Assembly: GCF_016342275.1 (NCBI RefSeq) | Contig: NZ_JAEIOT010000004.1 | Span: 62,001 to 126,000, forward strand | Direction of reading: 5' to 3' | Source: Corynebacterium marambiense | GTDB taxonomy: Bacteria > Actinomycetota > Actinomycetes > Mycobacteriales > Mycobacteriaceae | DNA: 64,000 nucleotides | Part shown: positions 1-8,410 of the stretch, in pieces | How the letters are laid out: the number at the start of each line of letters is the position of its first letter | Position numbering within the stretch: position 1 is the stretch's first letter | The notes under the pieces: model-generated | What the model was told of the DNA's origin: nothing | Databases searched by the model: none | The model's input: the letters and a program-made list of their open reading frames with translations, nothing else | Made by a program: the position numbers and the translations under genes

Positions 1-2
1 AA

Positions 3-857
3 TCACATCATAGAACAATCAACACCCCAAACACACTGAACAAGCAAGCCAAGTCCACCAACGCGATTGAAAGCATCACCATGACCGACCATATCCGGCC
101 GCACAAAAGTCCTATCAGGAGGATTATCGAAACTCGGATAACCGACGGCGACAAACGGGTTACCATGGTCATCAACCACAATGGGATCGTCGTATCCTTC
201 AAAGTGAAATTCAATATTGAATTTCACTTTCTTTCCAGATGGAACAATAACCAAAGCCTTATATGATGTTACCTCACTCGAACTAATTGAAGAACCATGG
301 GAGCTCAAATATCTCTCCCCTGTAATCGAACCATTCTCTACTTCTAGAGCATTTCGATCGGGAGAGCCGAGATCAATTGCAAAATTAACCCTAGGAGAAT
401 CACCCTGTGGCGTAAAAAATGTCATAATTTTAGGAGAGAATTCCTCCGATTCGTTAATGACACTAGCCAGAATTTCTTTTACAACCACCGGATTTTTCGT
501 TAACCCCTTCATTGAAAAATCTATCTCAATCATTGCGTCAACACCATCCCGCAAATCTGAGATTCGACCTGTTTGATTATATTTCCAGAATAAAGGACCG
601 ACTGGCTGTCCAATCGCGCTAGGAACATCATTGCCTGGCCACTCCATCAAAGAAGTATCCAAGTCACCGTCATTTTCTTGAATACCATCAAGCTGTTCTA
701 GCGAAATAGAATCTTCACTATACCGAGAAAACCATTTATTTTGTTTTACGGCCACAACAGATGCAGGGCTAGTTGTTGAATCGACAATATCAACCACACG
801 ACGAGAGGTCGATTCCTGATAAGTCGCCATTAGTGGATGGAAAAAGAAGCTAAACAA
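3..857 (-). CDS. Membrane-anchored hypothetical protein with damaged 5' end
   Basis: I do not recognise this 284-residue product. The only conventional start in frame is a TTG at 855-857, which has no ribosome binding site and lies inside a predicted transmembrane helix. Reading on upstream in the same frame gives a further 29 codons encoding a clear hydrophobic segment (GGIAVGVIVAAIIGLFSFFF), then a TAG at 945-947, so the natural start is either a rare ATT (942-944) or has been lost by a frameshift. An ATG at 965-967 opens another frame that would join this one after a one-base slip in the T-rich stretch near 931-943. The rest looks like an extracellular beta-rich domain. Base composition is far more AT-rich than anything to the right, which suggests recent acquisition. 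The C terminus is complete (TGA at 3-5). Confidence 0.55.
   Translation of the reverse strand: MFSFFFHPLMATYQESTSRRVVDIVDSTTSPASVVAVKQNKWFSRYSEDSISLEQLDGIQENDGDLDTSLMEWPGNDVPSAIGQPVGPLFWKYNQTGRISDLRDGVDAMIEIDFSMKGLTKNPVVVKEILASVINESEEFSPKIMTFFTPQGDSPRVNFAIDLGSPDRNALEVENGSITGERYLSSHGSSISSSEVTSYKALVIVPSGKKVKFNIEFHFEGYDDPIVVDDHGNPFVAVGYPSFDNPPDRTFVRPDMVGHGDAFNRVGGLGLLVQCVWGVDCSMM
201..230. repeat. Perfect 30-bp palindrome inside a coding region
   Basis: The half AAAGTGAAATTCAAT (201-215) is followed with no spacer by its exact reverse complement ATTGAATTTCACTTT (216-230). It falls inside the minus-strand hypothetical gene, where it encodes part of the segment KVKFNIEFHF. An uninterrupted 30-bp match is unlikely by chance, and the amino acid sequence does not require it. 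It could be a protein-binding site or a recent duplication or inversion scar. Confidence 0.85.
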
Positions 858-1050
858 GCCAATAATTGCAGCAACAATTACCCCAACAGCAATGCCTCCA
901 AAATTTTCCCGAAACCAATTATTTGAGCTTTTAGAAAAAGAAATCTAGACCACCCCGTTTCTAACATAAGGACACCCTGACAAAAATGGCTAAATAAAGG
1001 CCAAACCAAGTTACGCGTGAAATAAACATAGATCTTCTGAAAGGCAGTTT

Positions 1051-1704
1051 TTAGTGCAGATTTTCTTCCTCCAATGCAGCCCTGTCGAGAGCAACATTCT
1101 CCAAACTTAGGACACCATCACGCACTTTAACCTCACCAACTAATGGAACACTTGGGCAGCAAGATGGATCTCCATCAAGATACCCATCCCAATAGACAGT
1201 TAACACTTCATCACTTATGTACATAGATTTAACCCCCCCCCGGCCGGCATCAATTTTGATCGCACTACCCGATCGGGAAATTCGATTTATACTCCTATCA
1301 ATTTGTCCAATAAAATTATCCCTGTCAGTATATACCAAGATCGTCGAAGGCCACATGACAGTACCTGTCGCACAGGTGACATCTATTACGCCATCATCAA
1401 TTCCATCACCATTCATATCACCAATGACCAAGTGTCCTCCTGTCTCTAAATTCTCGCCCGAATATGAGCCGACAATTCCCACATGGGCCCGCCCACCTAA
1501 CATATGATCCAACTGCCCATCCACCATCTCGCCACCAGGATTCCCACAAAGAGGCGGAACCTCTGCACCTATTAAATCATCATAGCTAACAGGCCTAGCG
1601 GCACCTCTATCCTCAGAACCAATCCCCCCAGTCCTCAAATCAGAACAACCAGAAATAGAAAATAGCATAAAAAAGAATACGATTGCTAAATTTAGTTTCC
1701 GCAA
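1051..1704 (-). CDS. Putative lipoprotein of unknown function
   Basis: This 217-residue protein starts with a TTG preceded by a strong GGAGGAAG site. The N terminus is a lipoprotein signal: MRKLN, a hydrophobic stretch, then the lipobox SISGC, so Cys20 would be lipidated and the protein anchored on the outer face of the membrane. The mature part has a calcium-loop-like stretch (GDMNGDGIDDGVIDV), reminiscent of FG-GAP/dockerin-type Asp-rich loops, but I cannot assign a family. The gene is AT-rich like its neighbour at 3-857. A run of nine C (1233-1241, G on the coding strand) encodes Gly-Gly within GRGGVK and could slip. Function is unknown. Confidence 0.7.
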   Translation of the reverse strand: MRKLNLAIVFFFMLFSISGCSDLRTGGIGSEDRGAARPVSYDDLIGAEVPPLCGNPGGEMVDGQLDHMLGGRAHVGIVGSYSGENLETGGHLVIGDMNGDGIDDGVIDVTCATGTVMWPSTILVYTDRDNFIGQIDRSINRISRSGSAIKIDAGRGGVKSMYISDEVLTVYWDGYLDGDPSCCPSVPLVGEVKVRDGVLSLENVALDRAALEEENLH

Positions 1705-1742
1705 ACTTCCTCCTCAATATTTCCTGAATCGCTGATCAAAAC

Positions 1743-1761
1743 GATCAATTTAAAATTGATC
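1743..1761. promoter_or_regulatory. Palindrome upstream of the lipoprotein gene
   Basis: GATCAATTT and its reverse complement AAATTGATC flank one central A, 39 bp upstream of the TTG start at 1704, with another GATCAAAA copy just beside it. The position and symmetry fit an operator; no regulator is identified. Confidence 0.35.
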
Positions 1762-1871
1762 AAACAATAATCTATAGACCAGAGAGCTTCATGACGACAC
1801 ACTACTTTATCGACACTATACGACCATAGCAGCAGTGCTGTCACAGTTGGTGGATCATAAATACTCTTTCT

Positions 1872-3077
1872 TCAATTCCATCGCCGCTTCCGCGTAACGC
1901 GCGCCCCGGCGACGGCGAGTGCGCAGGCCGCGGCGACACCGACTCCGGCGACGAGCAGGATCGTTTCGCTCCCACCGGAGGTACCACCGGTGAACAAAGG
2001 CAGGGGGTGTTCGCCCACCTGTCCCCCGATGAATGCGCCGGAGGCGATGGCGATATTGAAGGCACCGGAGTTGAGGCCTGATCCGGCTTCGGCGTTATCT
2101 CCTGCGGCGCGGAGCACCCATGCCTGGGAGACCACGGAGATCGCGCCACCGAACAGCCCCCAGGCGAGCATCACCAGGCCTGCGGATAGCGACGAACCGA
2201 CGAACAGAGCGAAGGCGAGCAGGGCAGCGACGACTCCGGCGGGGATGATGACGACGGTGGCGTTGAGGGAGCGTTTCATCAGGGGCCCGGCGAGGAAGTT
2301 TCCGGTGAGCCCGGCGATCCCGAAGATGAACAGTTGGGTGCTGATCCCGGTGACGGGTACCTCACCGAGGTCCTGGAGTAACGGTGAGGCGTAGGTGTAG
2401 GCGGTGAAGTGCGCGGTGACGAGGATGAGCGTGTAGGCCACTCCGAACTGGACGCCACGCAGGCGGGCGGTCGCCGCGATGTCTCCCAGGGCGACCGCAG
2501 TGGTGGTCGTGGCCGCTGGGACGAGCAGGATCAGGCCGACCGCGACAAGGAGGGCGGCACCCGCCACGACGAGGAATGCTTCTTGCCAGGAGGTCCTCTC
2601 CCCGAGCCAGGTCGCCAGGGGGACGCCGAGTACGATGGCGGCCGCCGCGCCGGAGAAAGCGACCGTGAGTGCTTTCGCGGCGTCCTCTTTCGCGGCAACG
2701 CGGACAACGGTGGCGCCGAGGAGCGCCCAGAACATGCCGAGCGCCACTCCGACGAGGATGCGGGAGGCGAGGAAGAGCGCTGGTGTGGGTGAGAGTGCCG
2801 AGAGCACTCCCGAGATCGCGTTCGCGGCCAGTGCCCCGGCGAGGATGAAGCGCCTATCAGTGCGCCCAACGAGTTTCGGGGCGAAGATCGCGACGATTCC
2901 CGCAAGGATCCCGGGGATGGTGACGCCCAGACCGATCGTGCCGTGGGAGGTGCCGAGGTCATCGGCGACGAGTGTGAGGACACCGATGGGCAGTTCTTCC
3001 ATCGTGGTCATCACAAAGATTCCCAGACCCAGCATGACGATTCCCGCCCAGGGGGTGCGGTCGGCGGTGTCGGACAA
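1872..3077 (-). CDS. MFS transporter, DHA1 (AraJ/drug exporter) type
   Basis: This predicted 12-helix major facilitator permease would export small molecules (sugars or drugs) by proton antiport. After a short N-terminal tail come repeated hydrophobic helices, the loop APKLVGRTDRRF between helices 2 and 3 (the conserved MFS loop) and a helix-4 region RILVGVALGMFWALLGA. I chose the TTG at 3075-3077 because GAGGAAAGG lies 11 bases upstream; a longer reading from 3131 has no such site. Length is then 401 residues, normal for DHA1 proteins. It follows glmS on the same strand after 125 bp containing a stem-loop, so it is probably transcribed separately. The substrate cannot be read from sequence. 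Confidence 0.85.
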   Translation of the reverse strand: MSDTADRTPWAGIVMLGLGIFVMTTMEELPIGVLTLVADDLGTSHGTIGLGVTIPGILAGIVAIFAPKLVGRTDRRFILAGALAANAISGVLSALSPTPALFLASRILVGVALGMFWALLGATVVRVAAKEDAAKALTVAFSGAAAAIVLGVPLATWLGERTSWQEAFLVVAGAALLVAVGLILLVPAATTTTAVALGDIAATARLRGVQFGVAYTLILVTAHFTAYTYASPLLQDLGEVPVTGISTQLFIFGIAGLTGNFLAGPLMKRSLNATVVIIPAGVVAALLAFALFVGSSLSAGLVMLAWGLFGGAISVVSQAWVLRAAGDNAEAGSGLNSGAFNIAIASGAFIGGQVGEHPLPLFTGGTSGGSETILLVAGVGVAAACALAVAGARVTRKRRWN

Positions 3078-3117
3078 CGGTGTCGATTCCTTTCCTCGGT
3101 TGGGTCGCGCGCGAGTA

Positions 3118-3147
3118 CGCCCCGCTACCACGAGGTGGCGCGGGGCG
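3118..3147 (-). terminator. Stem-loop downstream of glmS
   Basis: CGCCCCGC and TACCAC pair with GTGGCGCGGGGCG across a three-base loop, with one mismatch region. It lies between the glmS stop and the MFS gene start. There is no T-run, so termination is only a possibility. Confidence 0.35.
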
Positions 3148-3202
3148 GGGTCGTGACGCCGGTGTGCGGAACCGTGGCGTCAACCGGTGACGAAGGGGGA
3201 GA

Positions 3203-5068
3203 CTACTCCACGGTGACGGACTTCGCGAGGTTGCGGGGCTTGTCGATGTCGTCGTTGCCGCAGTGGCGGGCGATGTCGGCGGCGAGGAACTGGAGTGGCA
3301 CGGTCGCGAGCAACGGCTGCATGATCGACGAGGACTCGGGAATGCGGATCAGCCAGTTCGCGAACGGCTCGACGGAGGTGTCCCCATCTTCGGCAATGAC
3401 GATGGTCTTCGCCCCACGGGCACGGATCTCCTGGATGTTGGACACGATCTTGGAGTGCAGGACCTTCACACCGTTCGGGCTGGGGACGATCACCACCACG
3501 GGCAGGTCCTCCTCGATGAGCGCGATCGGGCCGTGCTTGAGTTCACCGGCTGGGAACCCTTCAGCGTGGATGTACGCCAGCTCCTTGAGCTTCAGGGCAC
3601 CCTCGAGGGCGACGGGGAATCCGACGCCACGCCCGAGAAACAGCATGGTGCGGATCGCACCGAGGGTGTCAGCAATCTGCGCCACTTTCTCATCACAGCT
3701 CAGCAGTTTTTCAATCTTCGCGGGGATGGTCTCGAGGTCCTCCCAGATGTCCGTGATCTCGTCCGGGTACTTCGTGCCGCGAGCCTGGGCGAGGGCGAGG
3801 CCCACGATGTAGTTCGCGGCGACCTGCGCCAGGAAAGCCTTCGTGGAGGCGACACCGATCTCGGGCCCGGCGTGGGTGTAGAGCACGGCGTCGGATTCGC
3901 GGGGTATCTGCGCGCCGTTGGTGTTGCAGACGGCGAGGACCCTCGCGCCTTGCGCCTTGGCGTGACGCACGGCCTCGAGGGTGTCGGCGGTCTCCCCAGA
4001 CTGGGATACCGCGATGACGAGGGTCCGCTTGTCCAGGATCGGGTCGCGGTAGCGGAACTCGCTGGCCACCTCGATCTCGACGGGGATGCGCACCCAGTGC
4101 TCGATGGCGTACTTGGCCAGCAGACCGGAGTGGTAGGCGGAACCGCAGGCGACGACGTACACCTTGTCCAGGTTGCGGAGGTCATCGTCGGTGAGGCCGT
4201 CCTCGTCGAGGCGGATACGCCCGTCGACGAAGTGCCCGGCGAGGGTGTCTCGCACGGCGGCGGGCTGCTCGTGGATCTCCTTGATCATGAAGGAGTCGTA
4301 GCCGCCCTTCTCCGCGGCGGCGAGGTCCCAGTCGATGGTGAAGGGGCGACCCTCGGCGGGGCTGCCGTCGAAGTTGAGGAGCTCGTAACCGTCGGAGTTG
4401 ATCACGACGACGGTGTCCTGTCCGAGTTCCACCGCGTCGCGGGTGAATTCGATGAAGGCGGCGACGTCGGAGCCAAGGAAGGTCTCACCGTCACCGACAC
4501 CGACGATTAGCGGGGTGGAGCGGCGTGCGGCGATGATCTCACCGGGGTGGTCGGCGTGGGTGAACAGCAGGGTGAACGCACCCTCGAGGCGGTTGAGCAC
4601 GGCCAGCGCGCTGGCCCGGAAGTCCCCGGCGGTCTCCCCGTCGTTGTAGGCCCGGGCCAGCAGGTGTGCGGCGACTTCGGAGTCGGTGACCGATTTCATC
4701 TCGATGGCGTCACGTTCGAGCTCTTCACGGAGCGGGGCGAAGTTCTCGATGATTCCGTTGTGGACGATCGCTACCTTCCCATCGAAGGAGACGTGCGGGT
4801 GTGCGTTCTCGTCCGTGGGGCGACCGTGGGTGGCCCATCGGGTGTGACCGATGGCGGTGTGCCCGACGAGGTGATCACGCCCGGTCTCCGAGATCTTGTC
4901 CACCAAGTTCGCCAACTGTCCGGCACGCTTGACCGACTGGATGCCGCCATCATCACCGATGATCGCGATGCCCGAGGAATCGTAACCGCGGTACTCCATC
5001 CGACGCAGCGCTTCCAGGGCGATGTCGAGTCCCTGCTGTTTACCTACATATCCAACGATTCCACACAT
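3203..5068 (-). CDS. glmS: Glutamine-fructose-6-phosphate aminotransferase (isomerizing)
   Basis: GlmS converts fructose 6-phosphate and glutamine to glucosamine 6-phosphate, the first step toward UDP-GlcNAc for peptidoglycan. The N-terminal MCGIVGYVG supplies the nucleophile Cys (after Met removal) of the class II glutamine amidotransferase domain (about residues 1-240). Two SIS sugar-isomerase domains follow (VACGSAYHSG and SQSGETADT, then the second with AEGFPAGELKHGP), ending in KPRNLAKSVTVE, the typical C terminus. The start is fixed by the required MCGI; upstream codons in the same frame are not part of the protein. Length 621 residues is standard. The next pathway enzyme, glmM, lies 4 kb away at 9001-10344. 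No glmS ribozyme-like leader was recognised. Confidence 0.97.
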   Translation of the reverse strand: MCGIVGYVGKQQGLDIALEALRRMEYRGYDSSGIAIIGDDGGIQSVKRAGQLANLVDKISETGRDHLVGHTAIGHTRWATHGRPTDENAHPHVSFDGKVAIVHNGIIENFAPLREELERDAIEMKSVTDSEVAAHLLARAYNDGETAGDFRASALAVLNRLEGAFTLLFTHADHPGEIIAARRSTPLIVGVGDGETFLGSDVAAFIEFTRDAVELGQDTVVVINSDGYELLNFDGSPAEGRPFTIDWDLAAAEKGGYDSFMIKEIHEQPAAVRDTLAGHFVDGRIRLDEDGLTDDDLRNLDKVYVVACGSAYHSGLLAKYAIEHWVRIPVEIEVASEFRYRDPILDKRTLVIAVSQSGETADTLEAVRHAKAQGARVLAVCNTNGAQIPRESDAVLYTHAGPEIGVASTKAFLAQVAANYIVGLALAQARGTKYPDEITDIWEDLETIPAKIEKLLSCDEKVAQIADTLGAIRTMLFLGRGVGFPVALEGALKLKELAYIHAEGFPAGELKHGPIALIEEDLPVVVIVPSPNGVKVLHSKIVSNIQEIRARGAKTIVIAEDGDTSVEPFANWLIRIPESSSIMQPLLATVPLQFLAADIARHCGNDDIDKPRNLAKSVTVE

Positions 5069-5231
5069 GTTGTCCACACTAGTGGACGACAGCATCCGGC
5101 AGGTTTCCCACACGCAACTGGAACAGCGTGTTCCTGACACGGTGCCACTGTCACGACGGGAGCGTCGACAGGAACGTTGTGGAGCAAATGGGGAGTGTGG
5201 TGATGCGCGACCGTGAACTATCCTGGGAGGC

Positions 5232-6068
5232 GTGGCTCAGAAACTGAAGAAGCAAATGTCCAAGCTGTCCCGGCGCGGTCCGCACCGGGTGATGGTCGGC
5301 GATCTCAATGTTGCGGGTCTTCCCGGCAAGCTCTACACCCCCGCAGAGGGGGACGGCGTGCCGGGTGTCGTGTTCGGCCATGACTGGCTGACCGGTGTGG
5401 ACAAATACCACCGCACGCTCCGGCATCTCGCGAGCTGGGGCATCGCCGTGGCGGCACCTGCCACGGAATCCGGTGTTCTCCCGGACCACCGCGGGTTCGT
5501 CGCGGACATGGAGACCTGTCTTCAGATCCTCGCGGGTGTGAAACTGGGGGCCGGGAAGGTGACGGTCGCCCCAGGAAAACTCGGCCTGGCCGGGCACGGA
5601 ATGGGGGCCGGCTGCGCGATCCTCGCGGCGGCGGACCGCTCAATCGTGCGTGCCGTCGGAGCGCTCTATCCCGCCGTGACGAGTCCGTCGTGTGTGGAGG
5701 CCGCGAAGGTGGTGTCAGCTCCCGGATTGGTCATCGGTTCCGGCCGTCCGTTCCTCATTGACGCCGGCAGCCCGGCGAAGGTCGCGGCGAGCTGGGGATG
5801 CGACGACGTGGTGTACCGCGTGATCGACAAGGGAACCCAGTTCGGTTTCCCGGAGCGTATTGCCACGAATCTCGCCATCGGTGTGGGATTACCGAGATTT
5901 TCCACCCAGGAGTCAGCCCGTGCGCTGCTGACCGGGTTCCTCCTCCACCAGCTGGGCCACGACAAGAACTACGCCGCGTTCTCCGATCCGGACGCCGACC
6001 CGGGTAAAGGTGTGACCGGCTATACCGCTGAGGAGCTAGCGGAGGACGCCGAGACCCCAGTCTCCTGA
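5232..6068 (+). CDS. Alpha/beta-hydrolase-fold protein lacking the nucleophile serine
   Basis: This 278-residue protein resembles dienelactone hydrolase/chlorophyllase-like alpha/beta hydrolases: PGVVFGHDWLTGVDKYHRTLRHLASWGIAVAAPA gives strand-3/oxyanion features, and the nucleophile-elbow region reads LAGHGMGAGCAIL. In active family members the elbow is G-x-S-x-G; here Gly replaces the serine (GHGMG), so a conventional hydrolase reaction is doubtful. The GTG at 5232 has GGGAGG almost touching it, and an in-frame ATG at 5256 is an alternative start. It is divergent from glmS, sharing a 163-bp promoter region. I believe similar proteins occur beside glmS in other corynebacteria, but its role is unknown. 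Confidence 0.8.
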   Translation: MAQKLKKQMSKLSRRGPHRVMVGDLNVAGLPGKLYTPAEGDGVPGVVFGHDWLTGVDKYHRTLRHLASWGIAVAAPATESGVLPDHRGFVADMETCLQILAGVKLGAGKVTVAPGKLGLAGHGMGAGCAILAAADRSIVRAVGALYPAVTSPSCVEAAKVVSAPGLVIGSGRPFLIDAGSPAKVAASWGCDDVVYRVIDKGTQFGFPERIATNLAIGVGLPRFSTQESARALLTGFLLHQLGHDKNYAAFSDPDADPGKGVTGYTAEELAEDAETPVS

Positions 6069-6187
6069 TCGTCGAGCGATGCTCAGGGAAAGCCGTCGTC
6101 CCCTCCCGATACAGCACACAGCGTGGGCACGCCCAGCGTCCAACGGGAACAGCCACGTCCCGTCGACCTCGGTTCGGCGCGCTCCCG

Positions 6188-6637
6188 TCAGGAGGCGACA
6201 AAATAGAAGAAGAACATCACCATCGCCCCGAGCACCTTCAGTGCCTCGAGAATGAGTAGAGCGGCCATGACGATGGCGACCCCACGGACCCAGCTTCTGC
6301 GCCGCTCCCGTTTCAGATTCTCCCCCGGTGGAACTCCCCACTGCTTCACGACGACATCGTCCGCATTCACCCGGTACAAGGACGCAGCCGTCTCGCGGAT
6401 CGCCCGCTCGTACACGTCAGGGTCGAGATACGTGCCCTCGCCCCTGGCGGCGAGCACCTCCTCCGCCAGGGGCGGAACCCCGTTCACTGTCGCGGCTTCC
6501 TGCGCGAGCTTGCCGAGGAGCTCGAGGAGCGAGCCCGCCCCTTTGACCGGCATCCTGGGGCCGTCCGGGTACTCCCTGTCCGGGATGCTGACCGTGTATT
6601 CGGAGAGCACACTGTCGAAGGTCTCGTCTAGCGGCAT
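6188..6637 (-). CDS. Hypothetical protein with C-terminal membrane anchor
   Basis: I do not recognise this 149-residue protein. ATG at 6637 is chosen because GGAAGG stands six bases upstream; a longer frame to 6817 adds an improbable cysteine-rich stretch. The sequence begins MPLDETFDSVLSEYTVSIP, has a mixed soluble part, a basic segment KRERRRSW and a final hydrophobic helix (VAIVMAALLILEALKVLGAMVMFFFYFVAS), so it is probably tail-anchored with the N terminus inside. It is the last gene of a leftward group (8748 to 6188) between glmM and the hydrolase gene; a link to the nearby ESX-4 locus is only positional. Confidence 0.6.
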   Translation of the reverse strand: MPLDETFDSVLSEYTVSIPDREYPDGPRMPVKGAGSLLELLGKLAQEAATVNGVPPLAEEVLAARGEGTYLDPDVYERAIRETAASLYRVNADDVVVKQWGVPPGENLKRERRRSWVRGVAIVMAALLILEALKVLGAMVMFFFYFVAS

Positions 6638-6950
6638 CGTCAGCCTTCCGTGGTAGTTGTGGTTGATCTGTCCGATGCACGGGGAGGTGGGCTGCACCCA
6701 CCAGCATTGACAGCACTGCGTGTCTCCCGCAGCGTAGCAGTAGAGCTTCCTAGCACCAGGGCATGCCTTCCGGCACGCGGGCCACACGCACATTTCAGCC
6801 GGGTGGTTCGGGAACACGGCTCTTAGGGATCAACTCTCTCAAGAGCACCCGGCGCAGCCGCGACACCATCGTCGGGGGGGCATGCATCCACGGCTGCAGG
6901 CCCGAGCGCTCTGCAGGTTTCCCGGGCTCAAGCACCCGGTCACGGAGGTG
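6638..6950. other. 313-bp intergenic stretch
   Basis: No gene is recognised here. The open frames crossing it are short or lack a ribosome binding site. A run of seven G occurs at 6874-6880. It may hold the promoter of the gene ending at 6188. Confidence 0.5.
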
Positions 6951-7229
6951 TCAGTTCCATCCCCGGCGCAGCACGCCCTTTGTTGCAGCCCGTGGCCGGG
7001 GGGCAGCAACGGGAGCGGTCTTTTTCGCGGGATCCGGTCCTCGGGGGACACCGGTGCTCCGCATGCCGGGTGGCGGTTTCCCGTCCCGGTTCCTTTCCCG
7101 CGCTTTCTTCTCTGCGGCGTCACTCGCGGCTCTGTGCACTCGTTCGAGGGCTTTCTCGAACTCGGTGAGGCGTTGGATGGAGCGTTGTTCGAATCCAGCG
7201 ATGAAGCGATCAAACTCGTCACTCACCAC
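6951..7229 (-). CDS. Small charged hypothetical protein
   Basis: This 92-residue protein has an N-terminal amphipathic helix rich in Glu, Arg and Ala (DEFDRFIAGFEQRSIQRLTEFEKALERVHRAASDAAEKKARER), likely a coiled coil, followed by a basic proline-rich tail. No family is recognised. Its start overlaps the end of the 395-residue gene at 7223 by 7 bp, so the two are probably translated together. The helical N terminus recalls small type VII-associated proteins, but there is no WXG motif. Confidence 0.55.
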   Translation of the reverse strand: MVSDEFDRFIAGFEQRSIQRLTEFEKALERVHRAASDAAEKKARERNRDGKPPPGMRSTGVPRGPDPAKKTAPVAAPRPRAATKGVLRRGWN

Positions 7230-8410
7230 TGACCCGCCTTCCGCGCGGCTCCCGGTGTGCCTTTTCCTGATGGGTAACCGCCATCAAGTTTAGGTTCGGG
7301 GTCGGTCGCCGGTGCAGGTTCGGGAGACGAATCGAGACGTGGGGTCTCGTGCCCGGAAACCGATGCTTCAGGCTCGGGAAGCGGCTCACCGACGGGTGCT
7401 GTCGATTCGGGCGGCGGGGCAGGCTCCGGTAGCTTGTCGGCTTCGGTACTGGGGTCTCGGAAATCCGGCGGTTCCGTGACATCGGGACCCGCTTCACCGC
7501 AGGAGATGTGCTCCAGAGCGCCGTGGGCCACTCCGGCGATGAGTCCAGCACCGATCAGCGCGGTTCCAATACCGACCGCTCCGAGGATTCCGACGCACGG
7601 GAGTGGATCAATGCCAGATCCGGGAGCGTCGGACAGGACCGGTCCCGGCGATCCGGCGACCCCGTCCGGGCAGCTCCACCGGGGAACCCGGGCGGCGGAG
7701 TCGAATAGTTCTTCTGCCGCCGGGGTCAGGGGCGCCGGCGGTGCTTCCGCCACCGCAGCCTGACTTGTCATGAGGTGGTTGAGTCCCTCGCACATCGTTT
7801 CATCGCGGTCAACGCACAGTTCCCAGATCTCGCGGGCGCACTCGTCGACGAGTGTTGCCGCGGCACCGACGAGTTGGCGGAAGCAGTCCCAATCCTCATC
7901 GAGATACGCCTCATCGATCATGTGGGCCTGGGCCCTGATGGCCGACAGTGTCGCCCGGGCGGTCACTCCGGCGGCTTCTCCGGACATCCGGCACAGGGTC
8001 GCGTTCGCGGACATCGCCCGGGCGGCCTTGTATAGCACCTGTTCCTGCTGCATGCGGTGGTCACGACAATCCGCGACGACGGCCCCGAGCTGGTCTCCGA
8101 TCAGCTTTCCGATTCCTTCGTCACCGAGTTCACTGATCACCTCAGCGAGTTGGTCGCCCACCGGGTCAGGCCCGGTGAGTCCACCGGCGGCTGCGGCAAT
8201 GTTGAGGACTGCGGCGGGATCGAAGCTCCTGATGGTCCCGGTGGTCTCCGCAAGTTCCTCCGGCGTCACCTGCGGCCCGGTCCACGCTCCCCGGGCCGCT
8301 GAGCACAGCTCCTCCACCACAGTGCGGTAATCCTCCACCGCTCCGTCCAGCATGAGCAGGCCCGCATCAGCGTCATCTGCGTCCCTCGACCGCGACGGCG
8401 TGCCCTTCAT
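7223..8410 (-). CDS. Helical protein with membrane segment and Pro/Glu-rich tail
   Basis: The first 230 or so residues of this 395-residue protein are Ala-rich and helical (for example GAVEDYRTVVEELCSAARGAWTG). A hydrophobic Gly/Ala-rich segment follows (VGILGAVGIGTALIGAGLIAGVA), then a Pro/Glu-rich tail of about 100 residues ending near GTPGAARKAGQW. I do not recognise the family. Gene order (8748 to 6951, overlapping starts and stops) suggests one operon. A long helical part plus a glycine-rich hydrophobic segment is seen in some type VII substrates, but this is speculation. Confidence 0.6.
   Translation of the reverse strand: MKGTPSRSRDADDADAGLLMLDGAVEDYRTVVEELCSAARGAWTGPQVTPEELAETTGTIRSFDPAAVLNIAAAAGGLTGPDPVGDQLAEVISELGDEGIGKLIGDQLGAVVADCRDHRMQQEQVLYKAARAMSANATLCRMSGEAAGVTARATLSAIRAQAHMIDEAYLDEDWDCFRQLVGAAATLVDECAREIWELCVDRDETMCEGLNHLMTSQAAVAEAPPAPLTPAAEELFDSAARVPRWSCPDGVAGSPGPVLSDAPGSGIDPLPCVGILGAVGIGTALIGAGLIAGVAHGALEHISCGEAGPDVTEPPDFRDPSTEADKLPEPAPPPESTAPVGEPLPEPEASVSGHETPRLDSSPEPAPATDPEPKLDGGYPSGKGTPGAARKAGQW

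Noticed and set aside
3263..4510. 415-codon plus-strand frame opposite glmS
   Set aside because: Antisense shadow of glmS with no start signal or motif.
6638..6817. Cysteine-rich N-terminal extension of the tail-anchored protein (would look like a metal-binding module)
   Set aside because: A good ribosome binding site lies just before the internal ATG at 6637, and the extension has no support of its own.
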